Shown in pieces: positions 46,069 through 54,454 of a DNA stretch of 64,000 bases. The position numbers were made by a program, and so were the translations under genes. Each line of letters starts with the position of its first letter. Within the stretch, counting starts at the first letter, position 1. The DNA is from Mycolicibacterium mucogenicum DSM 44124 (lineage in GTDB: Bacteria > Actinomycetota > Actinomycetes > Mycobacteriales > Mycobacteriaceae), in assembly GCF_005670685.2 (NCBI RefSeq), contig NZ_CP062008.1, positions 4,340,001 through 4,404,000 on the forward strand. Reading direction: 5' to 3'. The notes beneath the pieces are model-generated. The model searched no databases and was not told where the DNA came from. It saw only the letters and a list, made by a program, of their open reading frames with translations.

Positions 46069-46536
46069 GTGGCACTGAAGGTGCTGTTCTACTCACCCCG
46101 GATCGCGCCGAACACCGGCAATGCGATCCGAATGGTCGCAGCCACCGGCGCCGAGCTGCATCTGGTCGAGCCGCTCGGCTTCGACTTGTCCGAACCGAAG
46201 CTGCGTCGCGCCGGGTTGGACTACCACGACCTGGCGTCGGTGACGGTGCACCCCGATCTAGAGACCGCGTGGCAGGCACTCATGCCGGCGCGGGTGTTCG
46301 CCTTTACCGCGCACGCGAATTCGTCGTTCGCCGACGTGACCTACCAGGCGGACGACGTGTTGATGTTCGGGCCCGAGCCCACCGGGCTGGACGCCGAGAC
46401 ACTCGCCGACCCGCACATCACCCAGCAGGTGCGAATCCCGATGATCCCGGGGCGGCGGTCCTTGAACCTGTCCAACGCCGCGGCTGTCGCGGTGTACGAG
46501 GCGTGGCGTCAGCTCGGCTTCGCCGAGGGCATCTGA
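46069..46536 (+). CDS. trmL: tRNA (cytidine/uridine-34 2'-O)-methyltransferase, TrmL/SpoU type
   Basis: A 155-residue SPOUT-fold methyltransferase. It has the short-form TrmL signatures: IAPNTGNAIRMVAATGAELHLVEPLGF, the middle VLMFGPEPTGL and the knot end RIPMIPGRRSLNLSNAAAVAVYEAWRQLGF. It should methylate the ribose at the wobble position of some leucine tRNAs. GTG at 46069, with AGAGGCGGCAGG before it. It corresponds to spoU (Rv3366). It is followed closely by the convergent nitroreductase gene. Confidence 0.88.
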   Translation: MALKVLFYSPRIAPNTGNAIRMVAATGAELHLVEPLGFDLSEPKLRRAGLDYHDLASVTVHPDLETAWQALMPARVFAFTAHANSSFADVTYQADDVLMFGPEPTGLDAETLADPHITQQVRIPMIPGRRSLNLSNAAAVAVYEAWRQLGFAEGI

Positions 46537-46554
46537 CCGAGCTGACGCCTGAGC

Positions 46555-47196
46555 TCACCAGCTGTCCCAGTGCGCGAGCTGCTCGGCCGGCAGCCGCTGG
46601 GCCTTCTTGAAGTCGGTGCCCTTGGTGTAGGCGATCGGGAACAGTCCGCCCTGCGTGACCTTGTCGAACGGGATTCCCAGCAGCTCTGCAGCCTGCTTCT
46701 CCCCTTCGCCGATCAGGTGCAGCGTCGTCCACGCCGAGCCGAGACCGCGCGAGCGCAGCGCGAGCATGAAGCTCCACACCGCCGGCAGCAGCGAGCCCCA
46801 GTACGACGCCTGCATACCGGCGTCCATCCCGTCGGGCCGGCCCTCCAGGCACGGGATCATCAGGACCGGCGCCTTCTCGAAGTTCTCGTTGAGGTACTTG
46901 GCCGAGCCCATCACGGCGTCCATCTGCTGGTCGCGGATATCGCCGCGCTCGGGCTTGGGCAGGTCCAGGTACGGGGTGGCGTTGGCGCGGTAGATGTCGG
47001 CCAGTGCCTTCTTCTTGGCCTCGTCCTCGACGAAAACGAACTGCCAGCCCTGAGCGTTGGAGCCGGTCGGCGCCTGCAGCGCCAGATCCAGACACTCCAT
47101 GATCACCTCGCGCGGCACGGGCTTCTCGAAGTCGAGTCGCTTGCGCACCGATCGGGTGGAGGTCAGCACTTCGTCAGCGGTGAGGTTCAGCGTCAT
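46555..47196 (-). CDS. Nitroreductase-family flavoprotein (Rv3368c-like)
   Basis: A 213-residue FMN-dependent oxidoreductase. The N-terminus has STRSVRKRLDFEKPVPRE and LDLALQAPTGSNAQGWQFVFVED, the FMN-binding loop; later GLGSAWTTLHLIGEGEKQAAELLGIP is typical. The substrate is unknown, with nitroaromatics or quinones possible. It matches Rv3368c by position. It is convergent with trmL, with only 18 nt between stops. Confidence 0.86.
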   Translation of the reverse strand: MTLNLTADEVLTSTRSVRKRLDFEKPVPREVIMECLDLALQAPTGSNAQGWQFVFVEDEAKKKALADIYRANATPYLDLPKPERGDIRDQQMDAVMGSAKYLNENFEKAPVLMIPCLEGRPDGMDAGMQASYWGSLLPAVWSFMLALRSRGLGSAWTTLHLIGEGEKQAAELLGIPFDKVTQGGLFPIAYTKGTDFKKAQRLPAEQLAHWDSW

Positions 47197-47213
47197 AGCC
47201 GCACATTACCGCC

Positions 47214-47242
47214 GGCCCGCCGTCGCCCCGTGGCGGCGGGCC
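47214..47242 (-). terminator. GC hairpin terminator of the succinate-semialdehyde dehydrogenase gene
   Basis: GGCCCGCCG and CGGCGGGCC pair perfectly over 9 bp around an 11-nt loop. The structure begins 10 nt beyond the dehydrogenase stop (47252) on the minus strand. Confidence 0.6.
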
Positions 47243-47251
47243 CGCATCTGC

Positions 47252-48805
47252 CTAGTGCCGGGGCAGCTTCGTCACGGCACGCACGATCGGCACCAGCGAC
47301 TTCTGCCACAGCGACTTCGACAGGCCGAACGGCGGGTCGAGGTTGAGCACCTTCGACGTCGAAATGGTCTGGGACTCGGTGTATTTCAGCAGACCTTCAG
47401 CGCCGTGCCGGCGGCCCACACCCGAGATTCCCATGCCGCCCATGGGCGCGCCGAGGCTGCCCCAGGCCAGGGCGTAGCCCTCGTCGACGTTGACCGTGCC
47501 GGACCGCAGGCGCGACGCGATCTGCTCGCCCTCCTCGATCGAGGCGGCCCACACGCTGGCGTTGAGGCCGTACTCGGTGTCGTTGGCCTTGGCGATGGCC
47601 TCGTCGACGTCGGCGACCGGGTAGATGGACACCAGCGGACCGAAGGTCTCGTTGTTGGCGCACTCCATGTCGGGGGTGACGTCGGTGAGCACGGTCGGCT
47701 CGTAGAACAGCGGACCGATGTCCGGGCGGGCGTTGCCACCGGCAATCACCTTGGCACCCTTGACCTTTGCGTCGTCGACGTGACCGGAGACGGTCTTGAG
47801 CTGGCCCTCGGAGATCAGGCTGCCCATGTCCACGCTGAAGTCGTAGGCGGTGCCGAGCTGCATCTTGCGCACCTGGTCGCCGAACTTGCGGGTGAACTCA
47901 TCGGCGATGTCCCGCTCGACGTAGATGCGCTCGATCGAGATGCACAGCTGGCCGGCGTTGGAGAAGCAGGCGCGCGTGGCGGCCTTGGCGACCTTGTCGA
48001 GGTTGGCGCCCTGGGCGACGATCATGGCGTTCTTGCCACCGAGTTCGGCAGAGAACCCGATGAGACGACGGCCGGCGTGCTCGGCGAGGTGGCTGCCGGT
48101 GGACGAGGAGCCGGTGAACATCAAGTAGTCGCAGTTGTCGGCGATCGCGGTGCCGACCACCGAGCCCGGTCCGGGAACCACGGCGTAGAGCGCGCGCGGC
48201 AGACCAGCGCGGTAGAGCAGCTCGGCGCAGGCCAAGGCGCAGTACGGGGTCTGGCTGTCCGGCTTGAGCACCACCGCGTTGCCGGCGAGCAGGGCGGGCA
48301 CGGCGTCCGAGGCCGTCAGCGTCATCGGGTAGTTCCACGGCGAGATGACGCCGACGACGCCCTTCGGCTGGTAGGCGACGGTGGTCCGGTTCAGGCCCGG
48401 CAGCAGCGGCGCCACGCGGCGCGGCTTGAGCAGCTTGGCCGCGACCTTGGCGTAGTAGTCCGCGTTGGCGAACAGGTCGATGATCTCTTCCTGGGCCGCC
48501 CATCGCGCCTTGCCGGCCTCGGCCTGCAGCAGGTCCATGAGGAACTCACGGTTCTCCAGGACCAGGTCGCGGTAGCGCGCGATCACCGCAGCCCGCTCGG
48601 CAACCGGCCGCTTGACCCAATCACGCTGGGCGGCACGCGCTTTGGCGAACGCCTTCTCGGCGTCTTCGGCGGTCGCGACCGGGATGGTGGTCAGCGGCTT
48701 ACCGGTGAAGACCTCGTCGATGGTGCGGGTCGGCCGGGCGTCGATGTCCTCAATGGCGGCCAGTTGACGCAGACGATCGAAAACCTGCGCTGACGGTGCG
48801 GGCAT
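47252..48805 (-). CDS. gabD2: Succinate-semialdehyde dehydrogenase (NADP)
   Basis: A 517-residue aldehyde dehydrogenase. The catalytic cysteine is in CFSNAGQLCIS, and the general base Glu is in FSAELGGKNAMI. ISPWNYPMTL and FTGSSSTGS bind the nucleotide. The length and the N-terminal DRLRQLAAIEDIDARP fit GabD2 of M. tuberculosis (Rv1731). It oxidises succinic semialdehyde to succinate. ATG at 48805 is chosen because AGGAG is well placed; the open frame to 48883 lacks this. It is a single gene. Confidence 0.87.
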   Translation of the reverse strand: MPAPSAQVFDRLRQLAAIEDIDARPTRTIDEVFTGKPLTTIPVATAEDAEKAFAKARAAQRDWVKRPVAERAAVIARYRDLVLENREFLMDLLQAEAGKARWAAQEEIIDLFANADYYAKVAAKLLKPRRVAPLLPGLNRTTVAYQPKGVVGVISPWNYPMTLTASDAVPALLAGNAVVLKPDSQTPYCALACAELLYRAGLPRALYAVVPGPGSVVGTAIADNCDYLMFTGSSSTGSHLAEHAGRRLIGFSAELGGKNAMIVAQGANLDKVAKAATRACFSNAGQLCISIERIYVERDIADEFTRKFGDQVRKMQLGTAYDFSVDMGSLISEGQLKTVSGHVDDAKVKGAKVIAGGNARPDIGPLFYEPTVLTDVTPDMECANNETFGPLVSIYPVADVDEAIAKANDTEYGLNASVWAASIEEGEQIASRLRSGTVNVDEGYALAWGSLGAPMGGMGISGVGRRHGAEGLLKYTESQTISTSKVLNLDPPFGLSKSLWQKSLVPIVRAVTKLPRH

Positions 48806-49196
48806 ACTGGCTCTCCTGAGTCGATCCTGGATGCGCGGTAATTTTGCGGTACCGGCGGTCTCGGTAACACTACTCGACAGCACGCGGCTGCCATAGATCC
48901 AGCTTTTTACAAATCAGCCATTATGTCAATGAACTGGGCAAAATTACCCACTTCGTCTGGTCGCCGGCCAGTCATCAGGGTGATCCAGCTGCGGGTATGC
49001 CGTCGAGATACCCGGCTTCCACGTTGACCCGGCAGCCACGGCGCATTTGTTCGAGTGGGGTGGGCCCTCACGTCAGGGTCAGTGGTTCTGGGCGCGGAAA
49101 TCGCGTTGACCCTGAATCCTGGGCGCAATCGTGCGAGTAGACCTCGGCGAGGACGCACACTCAACCGCGCCAACGCACCGCCCTGCCGAACCCCTC
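48806..49196. other. 391-bp gap between gabD2 and dnaE2, no gene recognised
   Basis: I see no supportable coding region. The stretch near 48900-48955 is AT-richer than the surroundings, and the dehydrogenase promoter must lie near 48810-48900. The only strong structure is TCAGGGTCA (49073-49081) pairing with TGACCCTGA (49107-49115), a 9-bp perfect stem with a 25-nt interior. It lies 82 nt beyond the dnaE2 stop. It may be a terminator or a repeat fragment. Confidence 0.5.
49073..49115 (-). terminator. Inverted repeat beyond the dnaE2 stop
   Basis: Perfect 9-nt arms TCAGGGTCA and TGACCCTGA enclose 25 nt. It may end dnaE2 transcription; the loop is long for a classical terminator and there is no T-tract. 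Confidence 0.4.
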
Positions 49197-52100
49197 TCAC
49201 TGGAAGTCCCGGGACTTGGCCGCCACCCGCAGGTCGAGCCGGCCCATCCGGTCCGCGATCACGGTGACCGCCCCGCTGGCGTTCTGCACGATGCCGCGCA
49301 CCAGCAGTGCCGGTGCGGTCTGCGCCAGTTTCCGGTGCCGGGACCACACCCCCGGCGCGCACAGCACGTTGACCATGCCGGTCTCGTCCTCCAGGTTGAT
49401 GAACGTGACCCCCTGCGCGGTGGCCGGGCGCTGGCGGTGCGTCACCGCGCCGGCCACCACGATGCGGGTGCCGTCGGGCACCTCCAGCAGCCGGTTCGCC
49501 GGCACCACGTCCAGCGCATCGAGATCCTCCCGCAGGAATTGGGTCGGGTAGCTGTCCGGCGAGATGCCCGTGGCCCACACATCGGCGGCCGCCAGTTCCA
49601 GTTCCGTCATGCCGGGCAGCGCCGGTATGACGCCGGCCGACCCGACGCCGGGCAAGCGGTCGGGCCGTTCCGCGGCCGCCGCCCCGGCCGCCCACAATCC
49701 CTCCCGCCTGGTGATGCCGAAACATCCCAGCGCGCCTGCGGTGGCCAGCGCCTCGGCCTGCGGTACCGACAGCTGCACCCGGCCGGTCAGGTCGAGCAGA
49801 GAAGCGAACGGCCCGTTGGCATTTCGTTCGTCGACGATGCGCTGGGCCAACTCGTCCCCGATATGCCGGACCGTCCCGAGCCCCAGCCGCACCTCGGTGC
49901 CGCGGTTCTCGCACGTCGCGTACGCCAGGCTGGCGTTCACATCGGGCCCGTGCACCAGCACCCCGTGCCGGCGGGCGTCGGCCACCAGCGACTGCGGCGA
50001 GTAGAAGCCCATGGGCTGAGCCCGCAGCAACGCCGCACAGAACACCGCAGGGTGGTGCAGCTTGAACCACGACGAGGAGAACACCAGCGACGCGAAGCTC
50101 AGCGCGTGACTCTCCGGGAAGCCGAAATTGGCGAAGGCTTCGAGCTTTTCGTAGATCCGCTCGGCCGTCGGGCCGGTGATGCCGTGCAGGTCCCGCATAC
50201 CGTCGTAGAACCGTCCGCGCAGCTGGCGCATCCGTTCGGTGGAGCGTTTGGACCCCATGGCCCGCCGCAGTTGATCAGCCTCGGCCGGGGTGAACCCGGC
50301 ACAGTCGACGGCCAGCTGCATGAGCTGTTCCTGGAACAGCGGCACGCCCAGGGTCCGGTCCAACGCGGGCTTCATCGACTCGTGTTCGCAGATCGCGGCC
50401 TCCAGTCCGTTGTGCCGCCGGATGTACGGATGCACCGAGCCGCCCTGGATCGGGCCGGGCCGGATCAGGGCCACCTCGACCACCAGGTCGTAGAACTTCT
50501 TGGGTTTCAGCCGTGGCAGCGTGGCCATCTGGGCCCGGGACTCCACCTGGAACACCCCCACCGAGTCGGCACGCTGCAGCATCTCGTACACCGCCGGCTC
50601 GGTCAGATCCAGCTTGGCCAGATCCACCTCGATGCCCATGTGTTCCCTGGCCAGGTCAATCATGTAGTGCAGGGCCGAGAGCATGCCCAGCCCCAGCAAG
50701 TCGAACTTCACCAAACCGATTGCGGCACAGTCGTCCTTGTCCCACTGCAGCACGCTGCGGTTCTCCATCCGCGCCCACTCCACCGGGCAGACGTCGGCGA
50801 TCGGCCGGTCGCAGATCACCATGCCGCCGGAGTGAATTCCCATGTGCCGCGGCAGATTCCTGATCTGCAGCGCCAGGTCGATCACGGCCGCGGGGATGTC
50901 CTCGACGTCCGGGGAGTCGGCGAGTCCGTTCCACCGGCTGATCTGCTTGCTCCAGGCGTCCTGCTGCCCCTGCGAGAACCCCAGGGCCCGAGCCATGTCC
51001 CGCACCGCGCTGCGACCGCGGTAGGTGATGACGTTGGCCACCTGTGCCGCGTAGTCGCGGCCGTACTTCTCGTAGACGAACTGGATGACCTTCTCGCGCA
51101 GGTCCGATTCGATGTCGATGTCGATGTCCGGTGGGCCGTCGCGCGCCGGGGACAGGAACCGCTCGAACAGCAGCTCGTTGGCCACCGGGTCGACGTTCGT
51201 GATGCCCAGGGCGTAGCAGACCGCCGAGTTGGCGGCCGATCCCCTGCCCTGACACAAGATGTCACTGTTCCGGCAGAACTCGGTGATGCTGTGCACCACC
51301 AGGAAGTAGCCCGGAAACTCCAGCTGTTCAATGATTTTGAGCTCGTGCTCGATCTGCCGGTACGCCTTCTCCCGGTCCTCGTCCGGCTTCCAGCCGTAGC
51401 GGCGGGCCGCTCCCTCCGCCACCAGTTCGCGCAGCCAACTGATCTCGGTGTGCCCTTCCGGCACGTCGAACGGCGGCAATTTCGGTGCGATCAAACGTAA
51501 TTCGAACGCACACTGCTCCCCCAGTTCGGCGGCGGCCGCAACCGCACCCGGATGATGGGCGAACAGCCGGGCCATCTCCGCCCCGGACCGCAGGTGCGAC
51601 CCACCCAGCGGAGCCAGCCAGCCTTCGGCCTCGTCCATCGAGTTGCGAGCGCGAATGGCGCCCATCGCCATCGCCAGCTTTCCCCGCGACGGCGCGGCAA
51701 AATGCGCGGCAGTGGTGGCAACGACGTCGAGGCCGAAACGCGGCGCCAGAGCCGCCAGCGTCGCATTGCGTTCATCGTCGAGCGGATGTCCGTGGTGGGT
51801 CAGTTCGATGGTCACCCGGTCGGCGCCGAACCGGTCCACCAAATCAGCCAGCGCCTTGTCCGCCGCTTCCGCACCACCTGACGACAAGGCCTGGCGCACA
51901 TGGCCTTTACGGCAGCCGGTCAGGATCTGCCAGTGTCCGCCGGCGGCTTCGGTGAGGGTGTCCAGGTCATAACTCAGCACGCCCTTCTCACCGCCGGCCA
52001 GATGCGCCCGGGCCAGTTCCCGGGACAGCCGCCGATACCCCTCGGGCCCGCGGGCCAGGACCAGCAGATGCGGGCCGGGCGGGTCGGGCAACTCGGTGCG

Positions 52101-52496
52101 CGGAGTGTTGCTGAGCGACAGTTCGGCGCCGAACACCGTCGCCATGTCGAGTTCTTTGGCGGCCTCGGCGAAACGCACGACGCCGTAGAGCCCGTCGTGG
52201 TCGGTCAGTGCGATGGCCCGCAGATCCAGCCGGACGGCCTCCTCCACCAGTTCCTCCGGAGTGCTGGCACCGTCGAGGAAGCTGTACGCCGAATGGGCGT
52301 GCAGCTCGGCGTACGGCACCGAACCGCCCGCCCGCGCCGGGCGGTTCACCGGCTGATAGTCACCGCGCTTACGCGACCACGCCGGACTGTCACCGCCGTC
52401 GGCCGGCGACTCCGGAGAAGCGCCGGCCACCCGAGGTTTACCCTCGAGCACCCGCTGCATCTCCGCCCAGCTCGGCGGCCCGTTGTGCCAACCCAC
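49197..52496 (-). CDS. dnaE2: Error-prone DNA polymerase DnaE2
   Basis: A 1099-residue C-family polymerase of the translesion DnaE2 group, which works with ImuA'/ImuB in damage-induced mutagenesis. The PHP domain starts with ELHAHSAYSFLDG (HAHS at 66-69). The catalytic aspartates are in PDIDIDIE at 456-463, after GQGSAANSAVCYALGIT-like residues, and the C-terminal OB fold is retained. The N-terminus is short and unstructured, as in DnaE2. The GTG at 52496 sets the start: an ATG at 52501 is out of frame. A LexA box lies 14-29 nt before the start, so SOS control is expected. An IS481-family element lies only 57 nt upstream of the start. Confidence 0.95.
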   Translation of the reverse strand: MGWHNGPPSWAEMQRVLEGKPRVAGASPESPADGGDSPAWSRKRGDYQPVNRPARAGGSVPYAELHAHSAYSFLDGASTPEELVEEAVRLDLRAIALTDHDGLYGVVRFAEAAKELDMATVFGAELSLSNTPRTELPDPPGPHLLVLARGPEGYRRLSRELARAHLAGGEKGVLSYDLDTLTEAAGGHWQILTGCRKGHVRQALSSGGAEAADKALADLVDRFGADRVTIELTHHGHPLDDERNATLAALAPRFGLDVVATTAAHFAAPSRGKLAMAMGAIRARNSMDEAEGWLAPLGGSHLRSGAEMARLFAHHPGAVAAAAELGEQCAFELRLIAPKLPPFDVPEGHTEISWLRELVAEGAARRYGWKPDEDREKAYRQIEHELKIIEQLEFPGYFLVVHSITEFCRNSDILCQGRGSAANSAVCYALGITNVDPVANELLFERFLSPARDGPPDIDIDIESDLREKVIQFVYEKYGRDYAAQVANVITYRGRSAVRDMARALGFSQGQQDAWSKQISRWNGLADSPDVEDIPAAVIDLALQIRNLPRHMGIHSGGMVICDRPIADVCPVEWARMENRSVLQWDKDDCAAIGLVKFDLLGLGMLSALHYMIDLAREHMGIEVDLAKLDLTEPAVYEMLQRADSVGVFQVESRAQMATLPRLKPKKFYDLVVEVALIRPGPIQGGSVHPYIRRHNGLEAAICEHESMKPALDRTLGVPLFQEQLMQLAVDCAGFTPAEADQLRRAMGSKRSTERMRQLRGRFYDGMRDLHGITGPTAERIYEKLEAFANFGFPESHALSFASLVFSSSWFKLHHPAVFCAALLRAQPMGFYSPQSLVADARRHGVLVHGPDVNASLAYATCENRGTEVRLGLGTVRHIGDELAQRIVDERNANGPFASLLDLTGRVQLSVPQAEALATAGALGCFGITRREGLWAAGAAAAERPDRLPGVGSAGVIPALPGMTELELAAADVWATGISPDSYPTQFLREDLDALDVVPANRLLEVPDGTRIVVAGAVTHRQRPATAQGVTFINLEDETGMVNVLCAPGVWSRHRKLAQTAPALLVRGIVQNASGAVTVIADRMGRLDLRVAAKSRDFQ

Positions 52497-52509
52497 CCCA
52501 TCAGGATAT

Positions 52510-52525
52510 TCGAAACTTTGTTCGA
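52510..52525. promoter_or_regulatory. SOS (LexA) box of dnaE2
   Basis: TCGAAACTTTGTTCGA matches the mycobacterial LexA consensus TCGAAC-N4-GTTCGA at all but one position. It lies 14-29 nt upstream of the dnaE2 start, where LexA would block transcription until DNA damage. Confidence 0.85.
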
Positions 52526-52537
52526 ACGCCAGGAGTG

Positions 52538-52552
52538 CCGGGTCTGCGGGAA
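52538..52552. repeat. Target-site duplication, left copy
   Basis: CCGGGTCTGCGGGAA, 15 bp, is repeated exactly at 53978-53992 on the far side of the IS element. It marks the insertion site. Confidence 0.85.
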
Positions 52553-53977
52553 TGTGATGTATCGGGACATCGGTGACAGTTCTGCATCAGCACATCGGTG
52601 ACAGTTGGTGTATCAGGACATCGGTAACGTTTCCTCTGGTTTGGGGTGTGAGCCGCGGGGCTTTCCGTTGCCGACGTAGGTCACTCCTGGTGCGGCCCGG
52701 GTGTGCTCGATGAGGATCTCGCCGTCGAGGTCGGCGACGATGATTTTGTCGCCGTCGGTAGCGACCAAGACCTCTTGGAGGCCGTATCGGCCCCGACTTT
52801 GTAGATGACCCCGGCGAGCATGAATGTGCCGGCGGTGGTCAGCGTGCGGATGCTGGTGCTGGCCGGTAGCGCTGGTACGGGCTGAAGCTGCTTGATTGTG
52901 GCCGCGATGAGCAACGGCGCGTCGGGCTGCGGGCGGGGCGGGGCGGCCTTGGCGGTCGCTTCCCACGCGGTCTGCGGGGTGACGCGGCCGGGGAGACCTT
53001 GGTGGGGTCGTTCGGTGTTGTAGATGTGGTCGAATTTGTCGACCTGGGCTTGTAGTTCGGCGAGGCTCTCGGCGAGGGGCTGTTGGTCGAGGTAGCGGAA
53101 CAGGGTTTGGTGGAATCGTTCGTTTTTGCCCTGGGTGGTCGGCTTGTAGGGCTTGCCGGTGATCGCTTCGGTTCCCAGCGCCGCAACGTGTTTGACGAGT
53201 TTGCCGACCAATCCACGGCGCGAAAGGTTCAGCGCCGCCCCGTTGTCAGTGAGTAGTCGTTGGGGTACCCCGTGAGCGGCCACGGCCTTGTCGAAGACGG
53301 CGATCGCGGCTTCGGCGGTCTCGCTCCGGGCAACGTGCGAGGCCACGGCATAGCGGGAGTGATCATCAATGAGCTGGAAGATCACGCACGTACGTCCACC
53401 GACCAGGACGTACTCGGTGGCATCGAGTTGCCAGCAGGCGTTGGGGGCGGGATAGACGAACCGTCGCCACGCCGAGCGGGGTTTCTTCTTCGGCTCCTTA
53501 CGGGCCACTCCAGCTTGGCGGAAGACGCGGGCCAGGGCTGCTGTGGAGGGGACCTGGTCCAGGCCCATCGCGCGCATCTTGTCGTGCACACTGATCGGCC
53601 CGCAGTCCAAACCGGAGGATTCCAGAGCCTTACGCACCGCGATGGCCTGCTCCTTGACCTCATCACCAAGTGTCGACGGACTCGACTTCGGTCGCCGGGT
53701 CCTCGGTTCAAGCACCGCAGCCTGACCATCTGTCACGGCCCGTTTACGTAACGCGTAGAACGACTTTCGAGAAATTCCATGCTCGACGCAGAACGTCGAG
53801 ACCGCCCCACGAGGCGCGTCATCGGGCCACTGCGCGATCGCCAGACGGACACGAGGATCGATGGGTTCATTGACAGCCACCGCCCGAGCCTGGTGGCAGA
53901 AGTGTCACCACCAAGACCACCGGAACTGTCACCGATGTCCTGATGCAGAACTGTCACCGATGTCCTGAGACATAACA
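52553..53977 (-). mobile_element. Complete IS481-family insertion sequence with terminal inverted repeats
   Basis: A 1425-bp element that begins TGT and ends ACA, as IS481 elements do. The termini pair over about 50 bp with few mismatches; the inner part is ACATCGGTGACAGTT repeated. The left end carries three copies (52567, 52592 and a diverged copy at 52618), 25-26 bp apart, and the right end two good copies plus a weaker one. These are likely transposase-binding sites. Exact 15-bp duplications flank it. It is inserted in the former divergent promoter between dnaE2 and the BlaI-like gene. It carries one transposase gene with a frameshift near its end. Confidence 0.9.
52613..53880 (-). pseudogene. 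IS481-family transposase, C-terminus frameshifted
   Basis: A DDE transposase read from ATG 53880. An N-terminal helix-turn-helix region (about 10-60, with FCVEHGISRKSFYALRKRA) precedes a catalytic core with Asp153 (LDATEYV), Asp212 (LLTDNGAALN) and Glu254 (GKNERFHQTL), all present. The main frame ends at 52681 after 399 residues. After Val362 (codon 52795-52797) the family-like sequence RYGLQEVLVATDGDKIIV continues in another frame down to a stop at 52613. One base appears lost near the CCCC run at 52791-52794. The core is intact, so it may still work, or the shift may be a sequencing error or programmed; annotated as broken on current evidence. Confidence 0.75.
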
Positions 53978-53992
53978 CCGGGTCTGCGGGAA
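53978..53992. repeat. Target-site duplication, right copy
   Basis: The exact 15-bp partner of 52538-52552, immediately after the ACA end of the IS element. Confidence 0.85.
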
Positions 53993-54046
53993 CTCGGGCG
54001 ACTCCCATGCGACTAGATCCCAAAGGGCGCCAGAGAGGGACGGACG

Positions 54047-54451
54047 ATGGCTATGCTGAGGCACTTGGGCAATCTGGAACGCGAGGTGATGGATCACCTG
54101 TGGGACGCGGACGGGCCACTGACCGTTCGCGAGGTCCATCACGCCATCTGCGCCGAACGCAAACTCGCGTACACAACCGTCATGACGGTGCTGCGCAGAC
54201 TCGCCGGCAAGGGCGTCGTCCACCAACTGCGCGACGACCGGGCGCACCGTTACGTCGCGTCGCGCAGCAGCGATGAGCTGGTGGCCGGTCTCATGGTCGA
54301 TGCGCTCGGACAGGCTGCCGACCGAAGTGACCGGCACGCGGCCCTCGTCCACTTCGTCACGCAGGTCGCGGCCGACGAGGTCGATGTCCTGCGCCAGGCG
54401 CTGGCCGCCGTGGACCCCGCGGTGCGCCTGGTATCCAGGCGCACCGCGTAG
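54047..54451 (+). CDS. BlaI/MecI/CopY-family repressor
   Basis: A 134-residue winged-helix repressor. LRHLGNLEREVMDHLWDADGPLTVREVHHAI and LAYTTVMTVLRRLAGKGVVHQLRDDRAHRY form the BlaI-type DNA-binding domain; the second half is helical. BlaI repressors are normally cleaved by a BlaR-type membrane protease, and none is next door here. GAGAGGGA precedes the ATG. The gene before the IS insertion faced dnaE2 head to head. The next gene, eis, is convergent with a 3-nt gap. Confidence 0.82.
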   Translation: MAMLRHLGNLEREVMDHLWDADGPLTVREVHHAICAERKLAYTTVMTVLRRLAGKGVVHQLRDDRAHRYVASRSSDELVAGLMVDALGQAADRSDRHAALVHFVTQVAADEVDVLRQALAAVDPAVRLVSRRTA

Positions 54452-54454
54452 TCA

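Noticed and set aside
49055..49267. A 70-codon plus-strand frame in the gap before dnaE2.
   Set aside because: It overlaps the end of dnaE2, is basic and without a family motif; I could not support it as a gene, although it might be part of a repeated sequence.
49131..51500. A 789-codon plus-strand frame, and an overlapping frame at 48907-50070, over dnaE2.
   Set aside because: Both lie inside or across dnaE2, which has all catalytic motifs; their compositions are typical of shadow frames.
52613..52966. A separate small gene at the end of the IS element.
   Set aside because: Its sequence is the displaced C-terminus of the transposase in another frame, not an independent gene.
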